Positions 17,292 to 25,318 of a stretch of DNA of 64,000 bases are shown piece by piece. The notes beneath the pieces were generated by a model. The model was given only the letters and a program-made list of their open reading frames with translations. It had not been told where the DNA came from and made no database searches. The stretch covers positions 1,550,001-1,614,000 of the forward strand of contig CAWJGZ010000004.1 of the NCBI GenBank assembly GCA_963842505.1. Reading direction: 5' to 3'. The translations under genes and the position numbers were made by a program. How positions within the stretch are numbered: the first letter of the stretch is position 1; every line of letters starts with the position of its first letter. Origin of the DNA: PALSA-129 sp963842505. GTDB taxonomy: Bacteria > Acidobacteriota > Terriglobia > Bryobacterales > Bryobacteraceae.

Positions 17292-18172
17292 AGGGTAGAG
17301 TTGGCCTGTACGCCCTGATCGCTCTGATGATTGCCGGCTGGACGGGGAACTACATCGCCGGCAAGATCGCTCTCCATACGTTCCCCCCGGTGCTGCTTTG
17401 CGGCGTGCGCATTTCGATGGCTGGCGTCCTCATTTTGCCGGCCTACTGGTGGGAGCAGCGGCGGCGCACCGAGCGCTCATGGACGCTCCGCGACGTGCCG
17501 CAACTGGTCATCCTGGGCCTGTTGGGCGTGTCCCTCAACCAAATCCTGTTCGTGATCGGCCTGAGCCGCACCAGTGTCGCCCATGCGTCGATCTTCGCCA
17601 ACCTGTCACCCATCCTCGTGCTGCTGCTCGCGAGCATGCTCGGCCTCGAACGGCTCACCGGCTTGAAGCTGGTGGGTGTGATGGTGGCGCTCACCGGGGT
17701 GGTCTTGCTCCGCACGCTCGATACCGGCCCGCAAGGCGAGGCCACTTTGCTGGGCGACGCGATCACGTTCTCCGGCGCCATAGCCTTTTCCATCTTCACA
17801 GTCCTCGGAAAACCCCAGGCCAGCCGCTACGGCACCATCACCGTGAATACCTTCGCGTATGTCGGCGGTGCGCTGCTGATGTTGCCGGTCACGCTGTGGC
17901 AAGCGGCCGGCTTCAACTTCCACGCGGTTCCGTTTGCCGCCTGGGCCGCCGTCTTCTACATGGCGCTCCTGCCGTCGGTGATCTGCTACCTCATCTATTT
18001 CTGGGCGCTGGCCTATATGGAAGCCTCGCGCTTGGCAACCTTCTCGTACCTGCAGCCGCTACTGGCCACTGTCTTCGCAATTTTCATCCTCCATGAGCAC
18101 GTCACGCTCGCGCTGGTGGTCTCGGGTATCGTCATTTTTGGAGGCGTCTACCTGACGGAACGGGAGCGGTGA
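17288..18172 (+). CDS. EamA/DMT-family transporter
   Basis: A 294-residue integral membrane protein with ten predicted helices in two EamA repeats of five. Repeat 1 begins at GLYALIALMIAGWTGNYIAGK and repeat 2 at EATLLGDAITFSGAIAFSIFTVLGK. These drug/metabolite transporters usually export amino acids or metabolites. The start is a TTG overlapping the menC-like stop; it fits the start of the first helix. The stop overlaps the MFS gene (GTGA). Position next to the acyltransferase and racemase suggests an amino-acid-related substrate, by inference. Confidence 0.85.
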   Translation: MKGRVGLYALIALMIAGWTGNYIAGKIALHTFPPVLLCGVRISMAGVLILPAYWWEQRRRTERSWTLRDVPQLVILGLLGVSLNQILFVIGLSRTSVAHASIFANLSPILVLLLASMLGLERLTGLKLVGVMVALTGVVLLRTLDTGPQGEATLLGDAITFSGAIAFSIFTVLGKPQASRYGTITVNTFAYVGGALLMLPVTLWQAAGFNFHAVPFAAWAAVFYMALLPSVICYLIYFWALAYMEASRLATFSYLQPLLATVFAIFILHEHVTLALVVSGIVIFGGVYLTERER

Positions 18173-19461
18173 ACGCCTTCGTTTCCCTGCTCCGCGATAA
18201 TCGCAACTATCGCTACACCTGGATGGGCCAGGTGGTCAGCGAAATCGGCGACTACTTCAACAATGTCGCGGTCTTCAGCCTGGCCGTCGCCACCACCAAA
18301 TCCGGGCTGGTGGTCACCGGCGTGCTGCTGGCGCGCGCCATCCCCGCTGCGCTGGCCGGCCCGCTCGCGGGCGTCACGCTCGATCGCTTGGACCGCAAGC
18401 GCATCATGATCGCAAGCGACGTCATCCGCGCCGTGGTGGCGCTCGGCTTCATCCTCACCGTCAAAGGTCACGCCACCTGGCTGCTCTACGTGCTCAGCGC
18501 CCTGTTGATGGTGGCTTCGCCGTTCTTCACCAGCGGGCGCTCGGCCATCCTGCCCTCCATCGCCAGCAAGGAAGAGCTGCACACCGCCAATTCCCTTACC
18601 CAGACCACCCAGTGGAGCACGCTCGCCGCCGGCGCCTTCCTCGGCGGCATAATGGCGCAATTCGGCTATCCGCTGGCTTTCCTTTTCAACTCGCTCTCTT
18701 TTGTCTTTTCGGCATTGTGCATTTCGCGCCTTTTCCTGCCGGGCCGCGGTTTTCGTCCGCCCCGCCGCTCGCTCACCGAAAGCGACGTGGTGCGTCCGTG
18801 GCACGAATATGCCGAAGGGCTGGGCTACATGCGCTCCGTCCCGCTGATCCTCGGGCTCGCCATGGTCAACGTGGGCTGGGCTACGGGCGGGGGCGCCGCG
18901 CAGATCCTGTTCACTATTTTCGGCGAGCTGGTCTTCAAACGCGGACCTTATGGCTTGGGCCTCATCTGGGGCTGCGCCGGTGTGGGCCTGCTGTGCGGCG
19001 GAGCCGCCGCTTACCGCTTCGGCCGCCAACTGTCCTTCCGGAATTACAAGCGTTCCATTGCCATTTGCTACATCGTGCACGGCGGAGCGTACATCCTCTT
19101 CAGCCAGACACGCAGTTTCTACGCGTCGCTCGTCTTCATCGCGCTTTCGCGCGCCGGCGTGGGGTTCAGCTCGGTGATGAATATGTCGTACCTGCTGCGC
19201 TGCGTGCCCGACGCCTTCCGCGGCCGCGTCTTCGCCACCATGGAAACCACCACCTGGAGCGTCATGATGATGTCGATGCTGGGGGCCGGCGTGGCTTCCC
19301 AGTACTGGGATCCGCGCACCATCGGCGCCATCGCCGGAGCGCTCAGCTCCACCACCGCGATATTCTGGGGCTGGGCCCATATCACCGGCCGGTTACCCGA
19401 GCCGGCGCGCGAAGGCGTGGACCCGGAGGAGATCGAGATCCATGGCGAGCCCACAATGTAG
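18169..19461 (+). CDS. MFS transporter
   Basis: A 430-residue permease with about twelve hydrophobic helices. The N-terminus has NYRYTWMGQVVSEIGDYFNNVAVF, typical of the enterobactin exporter/MFS_3-like group. The conserved loop 2-3 motif appears as GVTLDRLDRKRIMIASD. A ~40-residue polar loop in the middle separates the two halves, and the C-terminus is acidic. GTG start overlaps the EamA stop. Having two unrelated exporters directly behind the acyltransferase/racemase pair is unusual for a five-gene operon. Confidence 0.85.
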   Translation: MNAFVSLLRDNRNYRYTWMGQVVSEIGDYFNNVAVFSLAVATTKSGLVVTGVLLARAIPAALAGPLAGVTLDRLDRKRIMIASDVIRAVVALGFILTVKGHATWLLYVLSALLMVASPFFTSGRSAILPSIASKEELHTANSLTQTTQWSTLAAGAFLGGIMAQFGYPLAFLFNSLSFVFSALCISRLFLPGRGFRPPRRSLTESDVVRPWHEYAEGLGYMRSVPLILGLAMVNVGWATGGGAAQILFTIFGELVFKRGPYGLGLIWGCAGVGLLCGGAAAYRFGRQLSFRNYKRSIAICYIVHGGAYILFSQTRSFYASLVFIALSRAGVGFSSVMNMSYLLRCVPDAFRGRVFATMETTTWSVMMMSMLGAGVASQYWDPRTIGAIAGALSSTTAIFWGWAHITGRLPEPAREGVDPEEIEIHGEPTM

Positions 19462-19487
19462 CTCGAAGGCCACGCGGTTTTTGTGGC

Positions 19488-19529
19488 GCACGCACCCGTG
19501 CGTGCCGCATCGACACTCGTGTCGATGCG
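19488..19529. repeat. two adjacent perfect palindromes
   Basis: GCACGCAC-CC-GTGCGTGC at 19488-19505 is followed directly by an 11-bp-arm hairpin at 19506-19529 (CGCATCGACAC-TC-GTGTCGATGCG). Both lie in the 147-bp gap between the MFS gene and the SDR gene. They could be a terminator pair, a regulator site or a REP-like unit. No U tract follows. Confidence 0.5.
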
Positions 19530-19608
19530 TGGCGCCTGCCTGGTGGGGCAGGATGGTATCCTGTGGGCCGGTTATCAACGGGCGCTTGTCGCCTGCCGGA
19601 GCCCTCGC

Positions 19609-20337
19609 ATGACCGAATCGAATAAACTCGCCGGCCGGGTCGTCCTTGTCACCGGCGCCGCCAAACGCATTGGACGCGGCATCGCGTTGCGGTTGGCCGC
19701 GGAAGGCGCTCGCGTGGCCATCCATTACAGCCGTTCCGAAAAGGACGCGCGCCATACCGCCGAAGAGTGCGGCGGCGCGGAGTTGTTCCGCGCCGATCTG
19801 GAAAGCGTCGACGCCATTGCGCGCATGTTCGCCGGCGTCGAAGCCCGCATGGGCCGCCTGGACGGCCTCGTCAACAACGCCGCCCGCTTCACGCGCCTCG
19901 ACCCGCTCGACATCACCGAGAAGGACTGGGACTACATCCACTCGGTCAACCTCAAGGCGGTTTTCTTCTGCTGCCAAAACGCCGCGCGCCTGATGCGCAA
20001 GACCGGCGGCGGCGGCATCGTCAACATCAGCTCGCTGGGCGGCATCCGTCCCTGGGCAGAGCACGCGCACTACTGCGCGTCCAAGGCCGGCGTCATCATG
20101 CTGACGCGCGCGCTCGCCAAAGCCTTCGCGCCGGAAATCACCGTGAACTCCGTGGCGCCCGGCGTGATTCCGTTTGCAGACATTGACAAGCGCGGCGAGC
20201 GCATGATCGAAGCCACCCCGGCCGGCCGCGGCGGCACGCCCGCCGAAATAGCCGATGCCGTGGTCTATTTTCTGAAGGCCTCCAATTTCATCACCGGGCA
20301 GATCCTGGCCGTCGATGGCGGCCTGAGTTTAAAGTAA
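19609..20337 (+). CDS. SDR-family oxidoreductase, pteridine reductase-like
   Basis: A 242-residue classical short-chain dehydrogenase. The cofactor loop reads VTGAAKRIGRGIA; the TGxxxRxG form with Arg is typical of pteridine reductases (PTR1/FolM) and NADPH use. NNAAR, NISSLGG (Ser) and YCASKAG (Tyr/Lys) complete the catalytic set, and GQILAVDGGLSL is the usual C-terminus. The ATG at 19609 is chosen because the fold begins ten residues later; an upstream in-frame ATG at 19483 would place a palindrome-rich intergenic stretch in the protein. Dihydrofolate/dihydropterin reduction is the best guess. Confidence 0.83.
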   Translation: MTESNKLAGRVVLVTGAAKRIGRGIALRLAAEGARVAIHYSRSEKDARHTAEECGGAELFRADLESVDAIARMFAGVEARMGRLDGLVNNAARFTRLDPLDITEKDWDYIHSVNLKAVFFCCQNAARLMRKTGGGGIVNISSLGGIRPWAEHAHYCASKAGVIMLTRALAKAFAPEITVNSVAPGVIPFADIDKRGERMIEATPAGRGGTPAEIADAVVYFLKASNFITGQILAVDGGLSLK

Positions 20338-20436
20338 GGGGGATAGGCCGCCCGGCCGGTCGTGGGCCGAGTTTTCCGAGTCCACTTTTCTGCCACAGCC
20401 TGTGCGCGTCCTTGCTTGTGCGGATAAACCTGATAG

Positions 20437-20814
20437 CTAATCCGTGGATGTGAAAGCCATCTTGACCTGTCGGAGGTTGAATACCACCAGCCAGGTAATT
20501 CCGAGCAGCGCATTAACACCGTTCGAGATATGCAACGCGGTCGAGACGCCTGTTCCGAAAGCGCTAATGACGCCGATGTAAACTGCTAACGCTGCGAAGA
20601 TCTGAATCGAAATTCTTGACCAGCGCCAGCGACGCTCCAGGCCGATACCTGTCAAAACGGCCCAACAGAAACTGGTTGCGTCGATTAGGACAAACGGATG
20701 AGTAGGATTCTGTAAGATTGCGATTGAGTTGACACTGCTCAAGGAAATAAGCGCTATTGCGCCGTTGGCAAAGCAATAGATGGCCGCGGCAGTGATCCAG
20801 ATAGACCTGTTCAT
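20437..20814 (-). CDS. small integral membrane protein, unknown function
   Basis: A 125-residue protein with four hydrophobic segments (IWITAAAIYCFANGAIALI, FVLIDATSFCWAVLTGIGL, IQIFAALAVYIGVISAFG, VNALLGITWLVVFNL) and a basic cytoplasmic-looking loop (ERRWRWSR). A GGAG ribosome-binding site sits 7 nt before the ATG. The surrounding bases are noticeably less GC-rich than neighbouring genes, hinting at later acquisition. It is convergent with the SDR gene and divergent from the histidine kinase. I do not recognise a family. Confidence 0.6.
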   Translation of the reverse strand: MNRSIWITAAAIYCFANGAIALISLSSVNSIAILQNPTHPFVLIDATSFCWAVLTGIGLERRWRWSRISIQIFAALAVYIGVISAFGTGVSTALHISNGVNALLGITWLVVFNLRQVKMAFTSTD

Positions 20815-20917
20815 CAGGCGTCTCCGATTGGGATTCTAGTACCGTTGGACTATCACAAGGCAGATAAACAGGCTTCTCGGAAAGTTGCCGCCGCGGCTGG
20901 CCGCCGGCGCGCGCCAC

Positions 20918-20923
20918 TATACT
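20918..20923 (+). promoter_or_regulatory. -10 box TATACT of the histidine kinase gene
   Basis: TATACT ends 6 nt before the GTG at 20930, so transcription should begin at or next to the start codon. No Shine-Dalgarno-like sequence lies between. No good -35 hexamer is evident upstream. Confidence 0.5.
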
Positions 20924-20929
20924 AAAATT

Positions 20930-22807
20930 GTGGAACAACGACGCTGGCGAAGAGCAGCATCGTACGCCGGGCTCCTGGCGGCGGCCTTCCTGGTGGCCGT
21001 GCTGGGCAGTTGGAAGTTCGGCCGGCAGGTGGATAATTCCGCCTACGATCACATGTTCCGCCTTTATCAGCCCAAACCCTGGAAACCTCAATCCGCCATT
21101 CTCGCTATCGATGAGGCAACCCTTGCCAAGATCGGTGGCATGCGCCGCATTCGCCCCCGCCTGGCCGAGGGTTTGCTCCTGGTGGCGGCCGCCCATCCGA
21201 AAGCCGTCGCGGTTGACGTCATCCTCACCGATCAGGGAGCCGATACCGAAGCCGACCTGGAACTCGCCAAAGCCCTCTGCCAGACTCCCAACCTGGTGCT
21301 CTCGGCCTTACTCATGGATGACCCCGTCCGCTGGGAAGATCCCAAGCCCCAATTCGCAGTTTGCGCCGCCGCCATCGGCCACGTTCACGCCGAACCGGAT
21401 GACAACGACTCCATCACGCGGTCAATCTCTCTCGAAAAATATATCGGCGAAGACCGGCGATGGGCGCTCGCAGCCGAAGCATTCCGGCTGAGCCGCGGCG
21501 CGCCCGTGCCGCTGGAGGGGCAAGGCCGGTACCAGACCGGAGACGTGGAAGTGGGCGGCGTGGTGATTCCCGCAAGGCGCACCGAGGACGGCAGAGTGAT
21601 GCGCGTCCGCTATATTCCGCCCGGCATGAGTATTCCCAAGGTGTCGCTCGCGCGCCTGCTGGAGAACCCCGCGCTGGCGTCGCAATTCACCGGCAAGGCC
21701 GTCTTCGCGGGCGTCACCGCCGACACCGAAGTGCGCGACCGTCTTTTCACCCCGTACGCCTACGGCCAGAGCACCACCGGAATCGAAATCAACGCCGCCG
21801 CCTTCGAAACCATCGCGCAGTCTCTCTTCATTACGGATGCGGGCGACCAGTGGGTGCTGCTAATCAGCCTCGGATTCGTGGTGGCCGCCGGCCTGTCGTT
21901 CCGCTACCTGCCCGGCTGGTGGGCTTATGCCGGCGGCGCGGCGGTAGTGGCGGCTTCCATGATTACGCCGTATCTTTTTTTCATCCACCAAAGCGTGTTA
22001 TCGTTCTCGACGCCCGTCTCGGCCGCCATGATCTCCACCCTCGCCGCCGCCGGCTATTACCACCTGGTGGTGCGGCGCGATTGGCACATCGAGCAATCCG
22101 CGCGCCAGCGTTACCAGCAGGCCATGCACTTCGTGACCCACGAAATGCGCACGCCGCTTTCCGCCATCCAGGGATCGAGCGAGTTGATTTCGAAATACGC
22201 GCTCACCGAAGAAAAACGCAAACAGGTGGCCGACCTCATCAACTCCGAATCCAAGCGCCTGGCCCGCATGGTCGAAGTCTTTCTCCACGTGGAGCGCCTC
22301 ACCGCCGGGCAGATGGAGCTGAAGCGCGAGCCCATTCCGGTAGGGCCCCTGATCGATGTCTGTGTGACGCGCGTGCGGCCCGTGGCGGAACGCAAGCGCA
22401 TCGCCATCTCGGTTGCTCCCGCGCCCGACGAGTTGCAGTTCAATGGCGATCGCGAACTCATCGAGTATGCCTGTTACAATTTACTAACGAACGCCGTGAA
22501 ATACTCGCCGCAGCGGACCGAGGTCACGGTCGCCGCGTCGAAAGACCAGGGCTTTGTGCGGATCGCCGTGAGGGATCAGGGCATCGGCATGGACCAGAAA
22601 GAAGTCAAACAGATCTTTCAAAAGTTTTATCGCACCAAGAAAGCGGAAGAATCCGGAGAAGCGGGCACCGGAATCGGGCTTTCCATAGTCCAACAGATCG
22701 TGGAACAGCACGGCGGACAAATCGAAGTGACCAGCCAGCCCGGCGCTGGTTCCTGTTTTACCCTGGTGCTGCCGGCGGCCGTGCCCACGGCGGCGGAACG
22801 AAACTGA
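20930..22807 (+). CDS. CHASE2-domain sensor histidine kinase
   Basis: A 625-residue membrane kinase. After one N-terminal helix comes an extracytoplasmic CHASE2 sensor (about residues 30-300; DNSAYDHMFRLY, AILAIDEATL, AVDVILTD, FAGVTADTEVRDRLFTPY, TTGIEINAA). Three closely spaced helices follow, then HisKA with the phospho-acceptor His near residue 403 (THEMRTPLSAIQ) and HATPase with NLLTNAVKYS, DQGIGMD and GTGIGLSIV. The GTG start follows a TATACT box by 6 nt. It is contiguous with an NtrC-type regulator, which is its likely partner. The ligand is unknown. Confidence 0.9.
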   Translation: MEQRRWRRAASYAGLLAAAFLVAVLGSWKFGRQVDNSAYDHMFRLYQPKPWKPQSAILAIDEATLAKIGGMRRIRPRLAEGLLLVAAAHPKAVAVDVILTDQGADTEADLELAKALCQTPNLVLSALLMDDPVRWEDPKPQFAVCAAAIGHVHAEPDDNDSITRSISLEKYIGEDRRWALAAEAFRLSRGAPVPLEGQGRYQTGDVEVGGVVIPARRTEDGRVMRVRYIPPGMSIPKVSLARLLENPALASQFTGKAVFAGVTADTEVRDRLFTPYAYGQSTTGIEINAAAFETIAQSLFITDAGDQWVLLISLGFVVAAGLSFRYLPGWWAYAGGAAVVAASMITPYLFFIHQSVLSFSTPVSAAMISTLAAAGYYHLVVRRDWHIEQSARQRYQQAMHFVTHEMRTPLSAIQGSSELISKYALTEEKRKQVADLINSESKRLARMVEVFLHVERLTAGQMELKREPIPVGPLIDVCVTRVRPVAERKRIAISVAPAPDELQFNGDRELIEYACYNLLTNAVKYSPQRTEVTVAASKDQGFVRIAVRDQGIGMDQKEVKQIFQKFYRTKKAEESGEAGTGIGLSIVQQIVEQHGGQIEVTSQPGAGSCFTLVLPAAVPTAAERN

Positions 22808-24127
22808 ATGCCGAAAATACTACTAGTCGAAGACGATCCCGCGTTCCAGTTCACCATCCAGACGGCTTTGGAAGCCAACGGCTATTCCGTGGACGCCGTC
22901 TCCACCACCGGCGATGCCATCGAGCGCCTGGCCGGTCAGGCTTACCCTATCGTAGTCTCCGATATCTACATCGACGAACGCACCGGCCTCGATGTGCTGG
23001 ATGCCGCCAAGCGCAAGGATGCCCTCTGCTGCGTGATTCTGATGACCGGTCGCGGCACCATTGAAACCGTCATGAAAGCCACGCGCGGCGGCGCGTTCGA
23101 TTACATCGCCAAGCCATTTGAGCTCGACCTGTTGCTGAACACCATCAGAAGGGCCGAAGATGCGCGCAACCAGGACCAGGACGAAGATGAATCGGAAGAA
23201 GAGGAACCGCTCGAAACCGAGATGATCGGCATCTCGCCCGGCATGGTGGAGGTTTACAAGACCGTATCGCGGACTGCCCCCACCGACGCTACCGTGATCA
23301 TCGAAGGCGAGACGGGAACCGGCAAGGACCTTGTGGCGCGCATGATTCACCGCTTCAGTCTGCGCAAGGACAATCCGTTCGTGCCCGTGGACTGCGGGGC
23401 GATCGCGCCTTCGTTGTTGGAGAGCGAGTTATTCGGCGCCATGCGCGGCGCTTTCACGGGCGCCGACCGCGACCGCGTGGGCGTGTTTGAGGCGGCTAAT
23501 CGCGGCACCGTTTTTCTGGACGAAATCGGCGATATTGAACAGAATTTTCAACTGGCGCTGCTGCGGTTCCTGGAGAGCCACGAGATCCGCCCGGTGGGCG
23601 CTTCGCGTTCCAAGACCGTGGACGTGCGCGTACTGGCGGCCACCAACCGCGACCTGCAGCGGATGATGAGTGAAAACAAATTCCGCGAAGATCTGTGGCA
23701 TCGCCTCAACGTGGTGCGGATCGTCATGCCGCCCTTGCGGGAACGGCGCGGCGACATCCCCCTGCTCACCCAACACTTCGTCAGGAAATACAACGAGCGC
23801 TACCACCGCGACGTAAAACTGATGGATTCCGGCGCCAAGGCATTGCAGGACCAGACCTGGCTGGGCAACGTCCGCCAGTTGCAGCACGTCATCGAGCGCA
23901 TGGTCATTCTGGCCGACCGCATCGACGCCGAGACCGTAAAGGACGCCTTGACGACCATGGAATCGCGCGAAAAGCCGGCCGAGACCCTGGCGGATGCCGA
24001 AGAAGAGCAGATCCGCAAGATGCTGGTTGCCATGGGCGGCAACAAGAGCAAGACCGCCAAGAAATTGGGGATCGAACGCAAGACCCTCTACCGCAAGCTC
24101 GAACGCATGAAGCCGCAGGGGCAGTGA
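22808..24127 (+). CDS. sigma-54-dependent response regulator (NtrC family)
   Basis: A 439-residue activator. The receiver domain has the acidic pair (VEDD), phospho-acceptor Asp52 (SDIYID) and a Lys in AKPFE. After an acidic linker (DQDEDESEEEEPLE) comes the AAA+ domain, with Walker A GETGTGKD, the sigma-54 contact loop GAFTGA, Walker B GTVFLDEIGD and R-finger region LREDLWHRLN-like. The C-terminus is a Fis-type HTH (GGNKSKTAKKLGIERKTLYRKL). The ATG directly follows the kinase stop. It should activate sigma-54 promoters when phosphorylated; no target is visible in the window. Confidence 0.93.
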   Translation: MPKILLVEDDPAFQFTIQTALEANGYSVDAVSTTGDAIERLAGQAYPIVVSDIYIDERTGLDVLDAAKRKDALCCVILMTGRGTIETVMKATRGGAFDYIAKPFELDLLLNTIRRAEDARNQDQDEDESEEEEPLETEMIGISPGMVEVYKTVSRTAPTDATVIIEGETGTGKDLVARMIHRFSLRKDNPFVPVDCGAIAPSLLESELFGAMRGAFTGADRDRVGVFEAANRGTVFLDEIGDIEQNFQLALLRFLESHEIRPVGASRSKTVDVRVLAATNRDLQRMMSENKFREDLWHRLNVVRIVMPPLRERRGDIPLLTQHFVRKYNERYHRDVKLMDSGAKALQDQTWLGNVRQLQHVIERMVILADRIDAETVKDALTTMESREKPAETLADAEEEQIRKMLVAMGGNKSKTAKKLGIERKTLYRKLERMKPQGQ

Positions 24128-24205
24128 TCCCCCGGTGAAGAGTTCGGAACCTTAGCGGAGTCGGCATTCCTGAGGCTGGTGAAAAAGTCAAAGAGAGCAT
24201 CTTGA

Positions 24206-24279
24206 GCCGCCCATCAACGCCGATGAACTCAGATAAGCCAGTTCTTTTCAATTCGCGTTTATCGGCGTTCATCGGCGGC
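24206..24279. repeat. long imperfect inverted repeat
   Basis: Arms of 23 nt at 24206-24228 and 24257-24279 (GCCGCCxATxAACGCCGATxAAC on both strands, about 20 matches) separated by 28 AT-rich nt. It lies in the 280-bp gene-free stretch between the response regulator and the CpsB-like gene. It could be a terminator-like RNA structure or a dispersed repeat; no coding potential seen. Confidence 0.5.
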
Positions 24280-24409
24280 CTGTTGGACTGTAATGATTTG
24301 GCTCTTTTAGCAAGCTCATTCCTGCCGACGCTTCGGGCGGAGTTTCACAGTTGCTCCAACTCGCCTCCTAAACTCGCCTCGCTTATCTGTCGATACTTCT
24401 CCCAGACGA

Positions 24410-25165
24410 ATGATCGACCTTCATAGCCACATCCTGCCCGGCTTCGACGACGGCGCCGGCAGCATGGAAGAAGCCATCGAGATGTTGCGCTTGGCGGCCG
24501 CCGCCGGCACCACCGACATCGTGGCTTCCTCGCATTCCAACGCGGAATATGTTTTCGACCCCGTCCGCGCCGTGCGCTCGATCGCCGAATTGCAGCAAGC
24601 CGCCCAGGATATCCCGCGCATTCATTACGGTTGCGAGCTGCATTTCACCCTGGAAAACGTCGAAGCCGTGCTGCGCTCGCCACAAACCTGGTCCGTCAAT
24701 CATCGCGGTTATGTGCTGATCGAGTTCTCCGATTTTGTCGTTCCGAAGACCAGCGGCGAAATTCTGGCGCGCCTGGGTGACGCCGGAACGCCGCCCATTC
24801 TGGTTCATCCCGAGCGCAACCCCATCCTGCAAAGAAATCTGCCCGAGTTGGAATCCTGGATTCGCCAGGGCAGTCTTATCCAGGTGACGGTGCAGTCGCT
24901 TCTGGGCCGCTTCGGACGCTCGGCGACGGCCGCTGCCGAGCACCTGTTGGACCACGGCATGGTTCACTTTTTGGCCAGCGACGCTCACGACGTCAAGCAC
25001 CGCCCGCCGGTCCTCACCGAGGGATGGCGTGTTGTGGAGGAAAGATTCGGCGCTGAAACCGCCGAGCGGCTTTTTGTTACCAATCCGCGGGCCGTACTGT
25101 CCGGCGCCCCCATTCAGTGCGACCAGGCGCGCGCCCGGCGCAAGGCCTGGTATTCATTGCGGTAG
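24410..25165 (+). CDS. CpsB/CapC-type (PHP) tyrosine-protein phosphatase
   Basis: A 251-residue PHP-fold phosphatase. Metal ligands are visible as MIDLHSHILPGFDDGA, VASSHSN, YGCELHF, LVHPERN and FLASDAHD. In Gram-positive capsule systems CpsB removes phosphate from the C-terminal tyrosines of BY-kinases. The exopolysaccharide locus starts about 3 kb downstream and includes a Wzc-like autokinase with a tyrosine-rich tail at 34681-36897, a plausible substrate. No RBS is evident immediately before the ATG; a GATACT lies 12 nt upstream. Confidence 0.88.
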   Translation: MIDLHSHILPGFDDGAGSMEEAIEMLRLAAAAGTTDIVASSHSNAEYVFDPVRAVRSIAELQQAAQDIPRIHYGCELHFTLENVEAVLRSPQTWSVNHRGYVLIEFSDFVVPKTSGEILARLGDAGTPPILVHPERNPILQRNLPELESWIRQGSLIQVTVQSLLGRFGRSATAAAEHLLDHGMVHFLASDAHDVKHRPPVLTEGWRVVEERFGAETAERLFVTNPRAVLSGAPIQCDQARARRKAWYSLR

Positions 25166-25203
25166 CCCGCAAATCACCTTGTAGACGGCCAACAGCCTTA
25201 GGA

Positions 25204-25218
25204 TGTAGGATGCCTACA
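25204..25218. promoter_or_regulatory. palindrome, possible PadR operator
   Basis: TGTAGG-ATG-CCTACA, a perfect 6-bp-arm palindrome, directly precedes the PadR-like relic and the ADOP gene. PadR-family operators are short palindromes of similar geometry (ATGT...ACAT). Assignment is inference from position. Confidence 0.35.
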
Positions 25219-25221
25219 GCT

Positions 25222-25287
25222 ATGGGCAAGCGGGAGCGCTATCGGAATCGGATCGAGCTGCTCAAGGGCACGCCGCAAGTTTGGTAA
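25222..25287 (+). pseudogene. relic of a PadR-type regulator N-terminus
   Basis: A 21-codon frame from ATG to TAA. The segment IELLKGTPQVW resembles the start of PadR-family regulators that accompany ADOP permeases (family form: LELLKGTLDLLIL). The reading then stops, and no continuation of the winged helix is seen in any frame before the permease begins. I read it as a deletion remnant; it could also be chance. Confidence 0.35.
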
Positions 25288-25318
25288 CCGGACTCTCATC
25301 CAGGAGATCACGCACGAA

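Noticed and set aside
19483..19608. N-terminal extension of the SDR protein from ATG 19483
   Set aside because: The extension is encoded by the palindromic intergenic stretch and is not like an SDR N-terminus.
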